This document shows, piece by piece, positions 27,532 through 36,665 of a stretch of DNA of 64,000 nucleotides. Numbering within the stretch: the stretch's first letter is position 1; each line of letters starts with the position of its first letter. Both the position numbers and the translations under genes were made by a program. The notes beneath the pieces are model-generated. The model was not told the origin of the DNA. It searched no databases and saw nothing but the letters and a program-made list of their open reading frames with translations. Source of the DNA: Saccharicrinis sp963663905 (GTDB lineage: Bacteria > Bacteroidota > Bacteroidia > Bacteroidales > Marinilabiliaceae); assembly GCA_963663905.2 (NCBI GenBank), contig OY760657.1, forward strand, positions 1,302,001 to 1,366,000, read 5' to 3'.

Positions 27532-28836
27532 ATGGCCAATAAAGATTTAATTACAAAGGCTTATGAAATAGCCAAAGAACAATACGCTGCATTAGGTGTA
27601 GATACAGATGCTGTTTTAAAGAAAATGGAACAAGTTGCTATCAGTTTACATTGTTGGCAAACTGATGATGTAGGTGGTTTTGAAACTCCTGATGCTGAGT
27701 TAGGTGGAGGTGGTATTCAAACTACAGGTAACTATCCCGGAAAAGCTAAATCAGTTGCAGATATGAAGCAAGATCTTGATAAAGCAATGTCTTTACTACC
27801 TGGAAAGCAAAGATTAAATTTACATGCTATTTATGGTGACTTTGGTGGTGAATTAGTGGATCGTGATCAAATTGAAGTAAAGCATTTTCAAGGTTGGATT
27901 GATTGGGCTAAAGAAAGAGGAATGGGATTAGATTTTAATGCTACATTTTTTTCTCATCCAAAATCAGATGATGGATTTAGTTTAGCAAGTAAAAACGAAG
28001 ATCATCGTAAATTCTGGGTTGAGCACTTAAAAAGATGTCGTGCTATTGGTGCAGAAATGGGAAAACAATTAGGAACACCTTGTGTACACAATACATGGGT
28101 TCATGATGGAACAAAGGATACTCCAATTGATCGTAATGGTTATAGAGCCATTCTTAAAAAGTCACTTGACGAAGCTTTTGCTGTAGAATATCCAAAGGAA
28201 CACTTGAAAGATGCAGTAGAGTCTAAATTATTTGGAATCGGTGCAGAATCAATGACCGTAGGATCTCATGATTTTTACTTAGGTTATGCAGTTAAAAACA
28301 ATAAATTAATTTGTTTAGATAATGGTCACTTCCACCCAACAGAGCAAGTAGGAGATAAAATTTCTGCATGTTTACAATTTGTTGATGAAGTATTATTACA
28401 CGTTACACGTCCTGTACGTTGGGATTCAGATCACGTTGTAACCTTAAATGATGAAATTCAATTAATCGCCTCAGAAATTATTAGAAATGATTTTCTAAGT
28501 AGAGTTAATATCGGATTGGACTTCTTTGATGCTTCTATCAACCGTATTGGAGCGTATGTAGTTGGTACACGTGCTGCTCAAAAAGCATTTATGATTGCAA
28601 TGTTAGAGCCAACTTCTACATTAATAGGTTACGAAGAAAAAGGTCAGAACTTTGAGCGTCTGGCTCTTCTTGAAGAGTTGAAAACAAAACCTTTCTCTGC
28701 AATTTGGGATTACTATTGTTTACAAGAAGGTGTTCCGGTTGGTGAAGAATATATCGCAGAGGTTCAAGCTTACGAAAAAGATGTTCTATCCAAAAGAGAT
28801 GGTGCTACAGTAGCAGAAGTTGCTGAAGCTCATTAA
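27532..28836 (+). CDS. rhaA: L-rhamnose isomerase RhaA
   Basis: 434 residues (E. coli 419). Family motifs are collinear throughout: SLHCWQTDDVGGFE near residue 38, TGNYPGKA, RLNLHAIYGDFGG, VESKLFGIGAESMTVGS, LDNGHFHPTEQ and RPVRWDSDHVV, including the Asp/His residues that bind the two divalent metals. It converts L-rhamnose to L-rhamnulose in the cytoplasm. A terminator 35 bp downstream separates it from the next four genes. Called rhaI in Bacteroides literature. Very secure. Confidence 0.97.
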   Translation: MANKDLITKAYEIAKEQYAALGVDTDAVLKKMEQVAISLHCWQTDDVGGFETPDAELGGGGIQTTGNYPGKAKSVADMKQDLDKAMSLLPGKQRLNLHAIYGDFGGELVDRDQIEVKHFQGWIDWAKERGMGLDFNATFFSHPKSDDGFSLASKNEDHRKFWVEHLKRCRAIGAEMGKQLGTPCVHNTWVHDGTKDTPIDRNGYRAILKKSLDEAFAVEYPKEHLKDAVESKLFGIGAESMTVGSHDFYLGYAVKNNKLICLDNGHFHPTEQVGDKISACLQFVDEVLLHVTRPVRWDSDHVVTLNDEIQLIASEIIRNDFLSRVNIGLDFFDASINRIGAYVVGTRAAQKAFMIAMLEPTSTLIGYEEKGQNFERLALLEELKTKPFSAIWDYYCLQEGVPVGEEYIAEVQAYEKDVLSKRDGATVAEVAEAH

Positions 28837-28870
28837 TCAGGATTAAACAAAGCGTTAATATAGTTTTATT

Positions 28871-28909
28871 AAAGATGATCAGTAGTTATTAGCTGATCAT
28901 CTTTTTTTT
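28871..28909 (+). terminator. intrinsic terminator after rhaA
   Basis: AAAGATGATCAG/CTGATCATCTTT, a 12-bp stem with a long T run. It separates rhaT-rhaA from the downstream aldolase-kinase unit, perhaps only partially. Confidence 0.85.
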
Positions 28910-28973
28910 AAAACGATTACTTTTTATTATAAAATTCCCTTAAAATCTACAGTATAATTAAAAAGTCAAGTCA

Positions 28974-30089
28974 ATGGAAAATAATCTAAATCAACTCGTT
29001 AAATTATCACAAAAGTATGGACAAAATCCAGATTATATAATTGCAGGAGGAGGTAATAGCTCATATAAGAATGATGAAAAAATGTGGGTGAAAGCAAGTG
29101 GAACTTCAATGGCTACAATTGAAGAAGATGGATTTGTATGTCTTGATCGTGATAAAATGCAAGTGATATCCAGCAAAAAGTATAGCGATGATGTTACTGC
29201 ACGTGAACAAGAAGTGAAAGAAGATCTTCATAATGCCATATTATTTCCTGAAGGAAAAAGACCTTCTGTAGAAGCCAGTATGCATGAGATAATAAATTAT
29301 CCTTTTATTATGCATACGCATCCTACTTTGGTTAATGGTGTTTTATGTGCAAATAATTCAAAAGAGATTATTGCAGAAATGTATGGTGATACTGTTGTTT
29401 ATGTCCCCTATACTGATCCTGGATATATTTTATTTAAAGAAGTTGATTTAGCTCTGCAAAATTATCGTTCACAAAGGGGCAAAGAACCTCAGATTATTTT
29501 TTTAGAAAATCATGGTGTTTTTGTTGGAGCAGAAACAGCTGATGAAATAAATGAAATCTATTCTGAAATTGAAAACAGATTAATACAAAAAGCTAAAACA
29601 TACCCTAAATCAACTCAAGAACAAAAAGACATTATTCCTGAAGATATTATGAAAAGCATTGAATCATGTGAGGAGTTTAAAAATATGTATTCAGTATATG
29701 ATTCAAGTGCTTTAACAAGAGAATTTATATCTGATGAAGAAAGTTTTAGTAAAGTAAGTATTCCATTTACCCCTGATAACATAGTGTATTGTAAATCAAA
29801 ATACCTTTTTGTATCAGAAATAGAAACTATTGCAAATCAAGTTTCTTTGTTTAAAAATAGCAATGGGTATAACCCTAAAGTTATTGCGATTAAAGGTAAA
29901 GGAATTGTTGCAATTGAAGAGAGTGAAAAATCAGCTACAATAGTAATGGATGTGTTTAAAGACATGATGAAAGTAAGTTACTTGAGTGATTCGTTTGGTG
30001 GTCCAAGACCTATGACTGCTAAGCAAATTGATTTTATAGATAATTGGGAAGTAGAAAATTATAGAAGACAAATGTCAAAAGCTAACTAG
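28974..30089 (+). CDS. class II aldolase, probable rhamnulose-1-phosphate aldolase
   Basis: 371 residues of the class II aldolase/adducin family. Zinc ligands are visible as His114 and His116 in MHTHPTLVNGV and His180 in ENHGVFV. The opening (DYIIAGGGNSSYKND..WVKASGT) resembles the aldolase half of the bifunctional rhamnulose-1-phosphate aldolase/lactaldehyde dehydrogenase of the RhaE type, here without the dehydrogenase half. It would cleave L-rhamnulose-1-phosphate to DHAP and L-lactaldehyde. It begins a unit with rhaB (52-bp gap), fucO and a second aldolase. Which of the two aldolases acts on rhamnulose-1-phosphate is not settled by sequence. Confidence 0.8.
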   Translation: MENNLNQLVKLSQKYGQNPDYIIAGGGNSSYKNDEKMWVKASGTSMATIEEDGFVCLDRDKMQVISSKKYSDDVTAREQEVKEDLHNAILFPEGKRPSVEASMHEIINYPFIMHTHPTLVNGVLCANNSKEIIAEMYGDTVVYVPYTDPGYILFKEVDLALQNYRSQRGKEPQIIFLENHGVFVGAETADEINEIYSEIENRLIQKAKTYPKSTQEQKDIIPEDIMKSIESCEEFKNMYSVYDSSALTREFISDEESFSKVSIPFTPDNIVYCKSKYLFVSEIETIANQVSLFKNSNGYNPKVIAIKGKGIVAIEESEKSATIVMDVFKDMMKVSYLSDSFGGPRPMTAKQIDFIDNWEVENYRRQMSKAN

Positions 30090-30141
30090 CTTGTTGACTT
30101 AATATATTAAAGTTATTATACCAGACATAATAAATAAAAAG

Positions 30142-31506
30142 ATGGAAAAAGTTAAAGTTATAGCAGTATTTGATATAGGAAAAACAAATAAAAAAATATT
30201 GCTTTTTGATCAGCAATTTAGTGTTGTTTATCAGTTTGAAGAGAAATTTCCAACATCAACAGATGAAGATGGTTTTGAATGTGACGATATCAGTTTAATT
30301 CAGAAATGGATGGTTGATACATTAAAAACTATAGTTGAAGAAGGTAAATATGATATTCAAGGCATTAACTTTTCAACTTATGGAGCATCTCTGGCCTTTT
30401 TAGATGACAAAGGTGAAATTTTAACACCAATTTATAATTACTTAAAAGAAGTAGATCCTGATATTCAGGAAGGATTATTTAATAGTAATGGTGGAATAGA
30501 AGAGTTTTGTCGTAAAACAGCTAGTCCTGCTTTAGGATTGTTATTAAATTCTGGTATTCAGATTCTTTGGTTGAAGAAGGAGAAACAAGATATCTTTAAT
30601 AAAACGAAAGATATTATCCATTTTCCTCAGTATCTGTCATATGTATTAACAGGTAAAGTAACCTCTGAACCAACCTCAATTGGATGTCACACTTTTATGT
30701 GGGATTTTGATCAGATGGGTTATCACTCATGGTTAAAAGACAATGGTATCAATCTACCAGAACCTGTAACTAATGACACTGTATTTGATGCAGATATTGC
30801 TGGTACAACCATTAAAACAGGAGTTGGTATTCATGATAGTTCAGCTTCATTAGTACCATACTTACAAAAATCAAAAGAAGAATTTATTCTTATTTCAACT
30901 GGTACATGGTGTATTAGTATGAATCCTTTTAATAATGAACCATTAACAAGCGATCAGTTGAAGAATGATTGTTTGTGTTTCTTAACACCTCAAAAACGTC
31001 AGGTAAAATCATCCAGACTTTTTATGGGACATTTTCATGAGGTATGGAAAGATAAATTAAATGATTTCTTTAAAGTTGATCCAAAATATTTCAGAACGAT
31101 TCCTTATAAAGCGGAATTGGTTAAAGGTGCAAAGGAAAAACATGGACAAGAATTGAAGTTTTTCCCATTAGGAATCGAAAAATTTGAAGAAGGTACTGCT
31201 CAGGTTGATTTATCAATCTTTAGTTCTTTTGATGAAGCATACTCTCGTATGGTTATTGAATTAACTGAATTGTGTATTAAATCTCTTCAACTAATTATAC
31301 CTCAAAATGATAATACTAAGATCTTCTATGTTACAGGAGGTTTTGCTCGCAATCAAATATTTGTAACGCTTTTACAGGAGTATTTTAGTGATAAAAATGT
31401 GGTAACCTCCGAAATCGATAATGCTAGTGCATTAGGTGCAGCATTAGTTATCTCAGAAAATTTGGATGGTTTTGATATTGATAAAATAGAATTACAATCA
31501 AAATAA
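30142..31506 (+). CDS. rhaB: rhamnulokinase-like FGGY kinase RhaB
   Basis: 454 residues with the two actin-like domains of FGGY carbohydrate kinases: phosphate-1 loop VFDIGKTNKKILLFD at about 8-22, GTWCISMNP mid-protein, and the adenosine motif VTGGFARNQIF near 400. It phosphorylates L-rhamnulose at C1 with ATP, as placed between the isomerase and aldolase in this cluster. Slightly shorter than E. coli RhaB (489). Bacteroides RhaK is the closest functional parallel. Fuculose or another ketose is a possible alternative substrate. Confidence 0.88.
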   Translation: MEKVKVIAVFDIGKTNKKILLFDQQFSVVYQFEEKFPTSTDEDGFECDDISLIQKWMVDTLKTIVEEGKYDIQGINFSTYGASLAFLDDKGEILTPIYNYLKEVDPDIQEGLFNSNGGIEEFCRKTASPALGLLLNSGIQILWLKKEKQDIFNKTKDIIHFPQYLSYVLTGKVTSEPTSIGCHTFMWDFDQMGYHSWLKDNGINLPEPVTNDTVFDADIAGTTIKTGVGIHDSSASLVPYLQKSKEEFILISTGTWCISMNPFNNEPLTSDQLKNDCLCFLTPQKRQVKSSRLFMGHFHEVWKDKLNDFFKVDPKYFRTIPYKAELVKGAKEKHGQELKFFPLGIEKFEEGTAQVDLSIFSSFDEAYSRMVIELTELCIKSLQLIIPQNDNTKIFYVTGGFARNQIFVTLLQEYFSDKNVVTSEIDNASALGAALVISENLDGFDIDKIELQSK

Positions 31507-31529
31507 ACATAATAACAAACTTTATTAAA

Positions 31530-32684
31530 ATGGATACTTGTAGACGAATTTATTTACCACCTCTTAGCCTTGTAGGGCCTAATGCTTTAGCAGAGTTAAA
31601 AGATGAGTTAGCTTCACGCGGCTTTAAAAAAGCTTTATTTGTTACCGATGGTATGTTAGTTAAAATCGGTGTAGCAGAAAAAGTTGAAGATGTATTAAAA
31701 GGGGCAGGTTTAGATTATGTCACTTATAGTGGAGTAAAGCAAAACCCTAATGTTGAGAACGTAAATGAAGGTCTTGCTTTATTAAAAGAAAATGACTGTG
31801 ATTGTATTATTACTTTAGGAGGAGGTTCTCCTCAGGATTGTGGTAAAGCAATTGGTATTTTAGCAACAAATGGTGGTTCTATCGAAGAGTATGAAGGAAT
31901 TCATGTTTCTAAAAAGAAATCATTGCCAATTATAGCTATTAATACTACTGCAGGTACAGCTAGTGAAATTACCATTAACTACGTTATTACTGATACAAAA
32001 CGTAAAGTTAAAATGGTGATGGTTGATAAAAACTGTTTGGTAGATATCGCAGTAAATGATAGTATGTTAATGCTTAATAAACCTGCAGCTTTAACTGCTG
32101 CTACAGGTATGGATGCATTAACACATGCTGTTGAAGCTTATGTTACCGTTGGTGCTTTTGAATGGTCGGATACATTAGCATTAAAAGCTATTGAATTAAT
32201 TGGTAGTAGCTTAAGAGATGCTGTAAAAGATGGTCAGAATGTTGAGGCTCGAACTAAAATGGCTTGGGGACAATTTATTGCAGGGCAGGCTTTTTCAAAC
32301 TGTGGTTTAGGATATGTTCACTCAATGGCTCACCAATTAGGTGGTATCTATGATCTTCCTCACGGTGTATGTAATGCAATTTTATTACCTCATGTAGAGG
32401 AATTTAATGCTTCGGTTTGTGGTGATAAATTTAGAGATATAGCAGAAGCTTTAGGTGTTGATACAACAGGTATGTCAACAGAAGAAGCAAACATAGCAGC
32501 TATTGATGCCATCAAAAAACTTTCATCTGATGTTGGTATTCCTTCAGGATTAGCAGAGTTAGGAGTTAAAGAAGATGATTTTGAGTTGATGGCTAAAAAT
32601 GCTTTAGCAGATGTTTGTACAGGTGGTAATCCTAAGGAAGTTAACTTAGAAGATACCATTAATATTTACAAAGCTGCGTTATAA
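31530..32684 (+). CDS. fucO: lactaldehyde reductase, iron-containing alcohol dehydrogenase (FucO-like)
   Basis: 384 residues, the usual length of group III alcohol dehydrogenases. The NAD motif GGGSPQDCGKAIG and the Fe-binding region (GMDALTHAVEAY, SNCGLGYVHSMAHQLGG..DLPHGVCNAILLPHV) with Asp and three His are intact. It reduces L-lactaldehyde from the aldolase step to 1,2-propanediol, regenerating NAD+ without oxygen, which fits anaerobic rhamnose fermentation. It sits 23 bp after rhaB. No propanediol-utilisation genes are in the window. Confidence 0.92.
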   Translation: MDTCRRIYLPPLSLVGPNALAELKDELASRGFKKALFVTDGMLVKIGVAEKVEDVLKGAGLDYVTYSGVKQNPNVENVNEGLALLKENDCDCIITLGGGSPQDCGKAIGILATNGGSIEEYEGIHVSKKKSLPIIAINTTAGTASEITINYVITDTKRKVKMVMVDKNCLVDIAVNDSMLMLNKPAALTAATGMDALTHAVEAYVTVGAFEWSDTLALKAIELIGSSLRDAVKDGQNVEARTKMAWGQFIAGQAFSNCGLGYVHSMAHQLGGIYDLPHGVCNAILLPHVEEFNASVCGDKFRDIAEALGVDTTGMSTEEANIAAIDAIKKLSSDVGIPSGLAELGVKEDDFELMAKNALADVCTGGNPKEVNLEDTINIYKAAL

Positions 32685-32718
32685 TTTTGTACTTTTGGAT
32701 TTTTGAAATAAATATTTT

Positions 32719-34017
32719 ATGAAACAACTTGATGTAAAATTAATGCACCCTAGAGTGCAGATTACAAAGGTTATCAGTCGTATTTATAAAAATGGAATGA
32801 CAACTACTTCTGGTGGTAATATTTCTATTAAAGATGAAAACGGCGACATTTGGGTTACTCCATCAGCTATTGATAAGGGAACTTTAACTGAAAAGGACAT
32901 TATTTGTGTTAAAAAGGATGGAACTATCATTGGAGGTCACAAGCCTTCTTCAGAGTTTCCATTTCACAAAGCTATTTATGATGTTCGTCCAGATATAACT
33001 GCAGTTATTCACGCGCATCCACCAGCATTAGTATCTTTTAGTATAGTAAGAGATATTCCAAACACAAATATTATTCCTCAGGCGAAAGATATTTGTGGTG
33101 AAATTGGTTATGCTCCTTATGGAATGCCAGGTAGTGAAGAGCTAGGTGTTAAAATTGCAGCTCAATTTGAAGGTACTAAAACAATGGCTATCATCATGGA
33201 AAACCACGGTACTGTATTAGGTGGTTCTGATATGATGGATGCTTATACTCGTTTTGAAACTTTAGAGTTTTGTGCAAGAACAATCATCAATGCAAAAACT
33301 ATAGGTGAGCCAGTAATGCTTACTGATGAGCAAATTAAAGAATTTCAGGATCAGATTCCTTATGATATTGAACGTAATGATACAGGTTCATATCCTCCGG
33401 AAGAAAGAGAAATTCGTCAAAATATTTGTGATATCGTAAGACGTGCTTGTGATCAGGGATTAATGATTAGTTCTTATGGTACTGTTTCTGTAAGATGGAA
33501 AGATAATGATTTCTTGATTACACCTCCCGATGTAGCTCGTTGGGATATTACTCCTGAAGATATTGTACAGATTAAAGGAGGTAAGGCTGAGCCAGGAAAA
33601 ACTCCTAGTCGTTCAGTTTCTTTACATCAGAAAATTTATGAGATGAATCCTCATATTAACTCAATTATTCTTACGCAGCCTCCTTACTTAATGGCTTACG
33701 GAACAACAGGAGTTAAATTTGATGTAAGAACAATCCCTGAAAGCTGGATTTTCTTACAAGATGTTCCTTGCTTAGAATTCGGAACTCATTTTACAGGAAA
33801 TGATACAATTCCTAAATTATTAAGTGAGTCTGTTCCTTCTGTTCTTGTTGCTAATGATTCATTTATTGTAACAGGAGATAAGTTACTTCAAACATTTGAT
33901 AGACTTGAAGTTGCTGAGTTTAGTGCTAAGTCATTGGTAATGGGTGCTCCTCTTGGAAAATTATTCCCAATTAATGATGAGCAAGTAGAAGACTTAAGAA
34001 AGAAATTCTTATCATAA
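32719..34017 (+). CDS. two-domain class II aldolase with degenerate second domain
   Basis: 432 residues made of two aldolase/adducin domains. Domain 1 (about 1-205) has the zinc ligands His98, His100 (VIHAHPPAL) and His163 (ENHGTV) and the phosphate-loop TTSGGNIS. Domain 2 (about 225-425) follows the same fold but has TQPPY where HxH should be and NDSF in place of ENHG, so it cannot bind catalytic zinc. The tandem form is known among Bacteroidota deoxy-sugar loci. Domain 2 may be structural or regulatory. Last gene of the rhamnose unit, closed by a terminator. Candidate rhamnulose- or fuculose-phosphate aldolase. Confidence 0.82.
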   Translation: MKQLDVKLMHPRVQITKVISRIYKNGMTTTSGGNISIKDENGDIWVTPSAIDKGTLTEKDIICVKKDGTIIGGHKPSSEFPFHKAIYDVRPDITAVIHAHPPALVSFSIVRDIPNTNIIPQAKDICGEIGYAPYGMPGSEELGVKIAAQFEGTKTMAIIMENHGTVLGGSDMMDAYTRFETLEFCARTIINAKTIGEPVMLTDEQIKEFQDQIPYDIERNDTGSYPPEEREIRQNICDIVRRACDQGLMISSYGTVSVRWKDNDFLITPPDVARWDITPEDIVQIKGGKAEPGKTPSRSVSLHQKIYEMNPHINSIILTQPPYLMAYGTTGVKFDVRTIPESWIFLQDVPCLEFGTHFTGNDTIPKLLSESVPSVLVANDSFIVTGDKLLQTFDRLEVAEFSAKSLVMGAPLGKLFPINDEQVEDLRKKFLS

Positions 34018-34065
34018 GTAATAACAAAACAATCATTAGATATTTATCTTTTGGTTTATGAATTT

Positions 34066-34108
34066 AAAAATCTAAAAGTGGAATTGTTCACTTTTAGATT
34101 TTTTTTTG
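34066..34108 (+). terminator. intrinsic terminator of the rhamnose unit
   Basis: AAAAATCTAAAAGTG/CACTTTTAGATTTTT stem with a 9-T tail, 50 bp after the last stop codon. Confidence 0.85.
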
Positions 34109-34384
34109 TCTTTTATTTTCGCTTCTACTTTTCTTATTTCCCTTTTCTGTAAACTATTTTCTTTTTTTGCTTTGTATAAGATTTTTCCCATTAAAATCCA
34201 GTTGTTAATAGATGTAAATATTTTATCATAAAAACTTAAAATTATAAATGAAAACGATTACATTTGTTATCGCATTGAGATAAAGTAATATGAATGGTCA
34301 TTAAATGATTAATAGTAATAACGATAACATTATTTCTATTCCATACTTATTTTACCGTTCTCGATCTATGATGAATGTATATCT
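34109..34384 (+). promoter_or_regulatory. upstream region of the GH31/corrinoid operon
   Basis: Gene-free. Contains AAAACGATTAC (34251-34261), an 11-mer also present upstream of the aldolase-rhaB unit (28910-28920). Its core AANCGNTT has the CG-centred symmetry of LacI-type operators. No clear TAnnTTTG box was found. Confidence 0.35.
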
Positions 34385-36652
34385 ATGAAACAAACAAACT
34401 ATCAATTATTTGATTTCCTTGATTTTGATCCTGAGAATATAGGATTCGAAACATTGTGGAAAGTAGGTTCTCCGGAAAAGTATTACGAAAATGATGGAGA
34501 TATAATTCTGGAATTACCTTTTTATAAACAGTTACCGGATAATGATATCACACCAGATGCCAACGCTGAAGCTAAATTGTTATATATGCACCTCAGGGCC
34601 TATGGTCAAAAGGTTCTTCGTGTTGCCATTGGCGAAAAAGATCACTTATTTTTAGATTCAGAAATGCTTCAGTTTTCAGAGGAACTTAATAGGATTCCTT
34701 TGCAAATATCAACATCCAGTACTGAATGGATTATAAGAGATATAGAAGGAGTAAAACGCGCAGAAATCAATTTGAAAGAAATTGAAATTGATTATTGGAG
34801 TGATTTACTGGATGCACCGCGACCAACTTTAGATATGACTTTTTATCCAGATGGGCAAAAAGAAATGAAAATCAGTGCCTATGATCAATTCTTTCCCAGA
34901 AGACATGATGCCTTCGCAGTAGCATTTGTAGAAAAAGACAAGCAGTGGAACAGGTCAACAATTTCTTTTCATTGTGATCCTGATGAAAAGTTCGTAGGAA
35001 CAGGAGAGAGGTTTACCAAAATGGATCTTTCAGGACATACTTTTCAATTGAAAAATCAAGATGGTCAGGGAGTTAATAACAGAAGAACCTATAAAAATGT
35101 TCCTTTCTATATGTCCAGTAAAATGTATGGTGTATTTATGCATACATCTGCGTTTTCTAAAATGTCGATGGCAGATCATTCTACTAGATCAGTTCAATTA
35201 TTGGTTGAAGATGAATTGCTTGACTGCTTTTTGATAGGTGAGGAAGATCCTGAAAAGATCTTATATCAATATAGAATGATTACCGGTTTCCCTACTATGT
35301 TGCCTAAATGGAGTTTTGGAACCTGGATGAGTCGTATGACCTACTTTTCAGAAAAAGAAGTTGATCAAATATGTAAACGTTTACAAAAAGAAGACTTTCC
35401 TTGTGATGTTATTCATTTAGATACAGGTTGGTTTAAAACAGATTGGTTATGTGAATGGAAATTTAATCCGGAACGTTTTCCCGATCCTAAACGTTTTATT
35501 CAAGATTTACGCAAGAATGGCTACAAGGTAAGTTTATGGCAAATGCCTTATATAGCTACTGATGCAGAACAACATGATGAGGCTAAAGAAAACTCGTACA
35601 TGTGTTCCCTTAAAGAAAGTAAAAAACAGGGCGGTTCAAATTTTAGTGCTTTGGATTATGCCGGAACAATTGATTTTACTTATGATAAAGCAGTTGAATG
35701 GTATAAGGGATTGTTAAAAGAATTATTGGATATGGGAGTTGTTTGTATCAAAACCGATTTTGGTGAAGATATACATATGGAAGCTGATTATCATTCTATG
35801 TCTCCTGAAAAGCTAAATAATCTTTATGCTTTACTGTATCAAAAAGCTGCTTATGAAATAACAAAAGAGGTTACTGGTGATGGTATTGTATGGGCACGTG
35901 CCGGATGGGCTGGTTGTCAGAGATATCCTTTGCATTGGGGAGGAGACTCGGCTTGTAGCTGGGATGGTTTAGCAGGTTCATTAAAAGGAGGACTTCATAT
36001 TGGTTTATCAGGTTTTGGCTTTTGGAGTCATGATGTTCCCGGATTTCACGGAGTACCTGATTTTATGAATTCTGTGATACCAGATGATTTATATGTGCGC
36101 TGGACTCAGTTTGGTGTGTTTTCATCGCATTTAAGATATCATGGAACATCAAAACGAGAGCCCTACGAATATCCTAATATTGCTCCAATAGTTCGTAAGT
36201 GGTTAAAATTAAGATATGCCTTAATACCATATATTTTAGAACAAAGTGAAAAGACAGTAAAGACTGGTTATCCTGTTTTAAGAGCTATGATATTCCATCA
36301 TAAAGATGATAAGATGTGCTGGCATATTGATGATCAGTATTATTTCGGTGATGATTTTCTTATTGCACCGGTTATGAATAGCGAAAATATAAGAGATGTC
36401 TATTTACCGGAGGGTAAATGGATCAACTTCTTTACGGGAGAAATACAAGAAGGGAACAAATGGTTGAATAATATTGAAGTTCCTTTGGATCAAATGCCTG
36501 TCTGGGTAAAATGGAATGCTGAAATTTCTGTTTATCCATATCCCGTTTTAAATACAGATGAAATAGAAATAGATAAATCTGAAGTAATAAAATTTGATGA
36601 GTCTTACAAAGGATTGTCAAATAGTGTTTTAAATAACTTATTGAAATTATAA
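34385..36652 (+). CDS. cytoplasmic GH31 glycosidase, alpha-xylosidase (YicI)-like
   Basis: 755 residues (E. coli YicI 772) with no signal peptide, so it acts on imported oligosaccharides. GH31 order: N-terminal beta-sandwich (1-290), TIM barrel (about 300-600), C-terminal beta domains. The nucleophile is Asp458 in IKTDFGE and the acid/base Asp521 in WGGDSACSWDGL, both intact; FGTWMSRMTYFSE is typical of the YicI group. It is 13 bp before a corrinoid-type methyltransferase gene, so one transcript links a glycosidase with methyl transfer. Substrate could be an alpha-xyloside or another alpha-linked, possibly methylated, sugar. Confidence 0.9.
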   Translation: MKQTNYQLFDFLDFDPENIGFETLWKVGSPEKYYENDGDIILELPFYKQLPDNDITPDANAEAKLLYMHLRAYGQKVLRVAIGEKDHLFLDSEMLQFSEELNRIPLQISTSSTEWIIRDIEGVKRAEINLKEIEIDYWSDLLDAPRPTLDMTFYPDGQKEMKISAYDQFFPRRHDAFAVAFVEKDKQWNRSTISFHCDPDEKFVGTGERFTKMDLSGHTFQLKNQDGQGVNNRRTYKNVPFYMSSKMYGVFMHTSAFSKMSMADHSTRSVQLLVEDELLDCFLIGEEDPEKILYQYRMITGFPTMLPKWSFGTWMSRMTYFSEKEVDQICKRLQKEDFPCDVIHLDTGWFKTDWLCEWKFNPERFPDPKRFIQDLRKNGYKVSLWQMPYIATDAEQHDEAKENSYMCSLKESKKQGGSNFSALDYAGTIDFTYDKAVEWYKGLLKELLDMGVVCIKTDFGEDIHMEADYHSMSPEKLNNLYALLYQKAAYEITKEVTGDGIVWARAGWAGCQRYPLHWGGDSACSWDGLAGSLKGGLHIGLSGFGFWSHDVPGFHGVPDFMNSVIPDDLYVRWTQFGVFSSHLRYHGTSKREPYEYPNIAPIVRKWLKLRYALIPYILEQSEKTVKTGYPVLRAMIFHHKDDKMCWHIDDQYYFGDDFLIAPVMNSENIRDVYLPEGKWINFFTGEIQEGNKWLNNIEVPLDQMPVWVKWNAEISVYPYPVLNTDEIEIDKSEVIKFDESYKGLSNSVLNNLLKL

Positions 36653-36665
36653 AATATACTGCACC

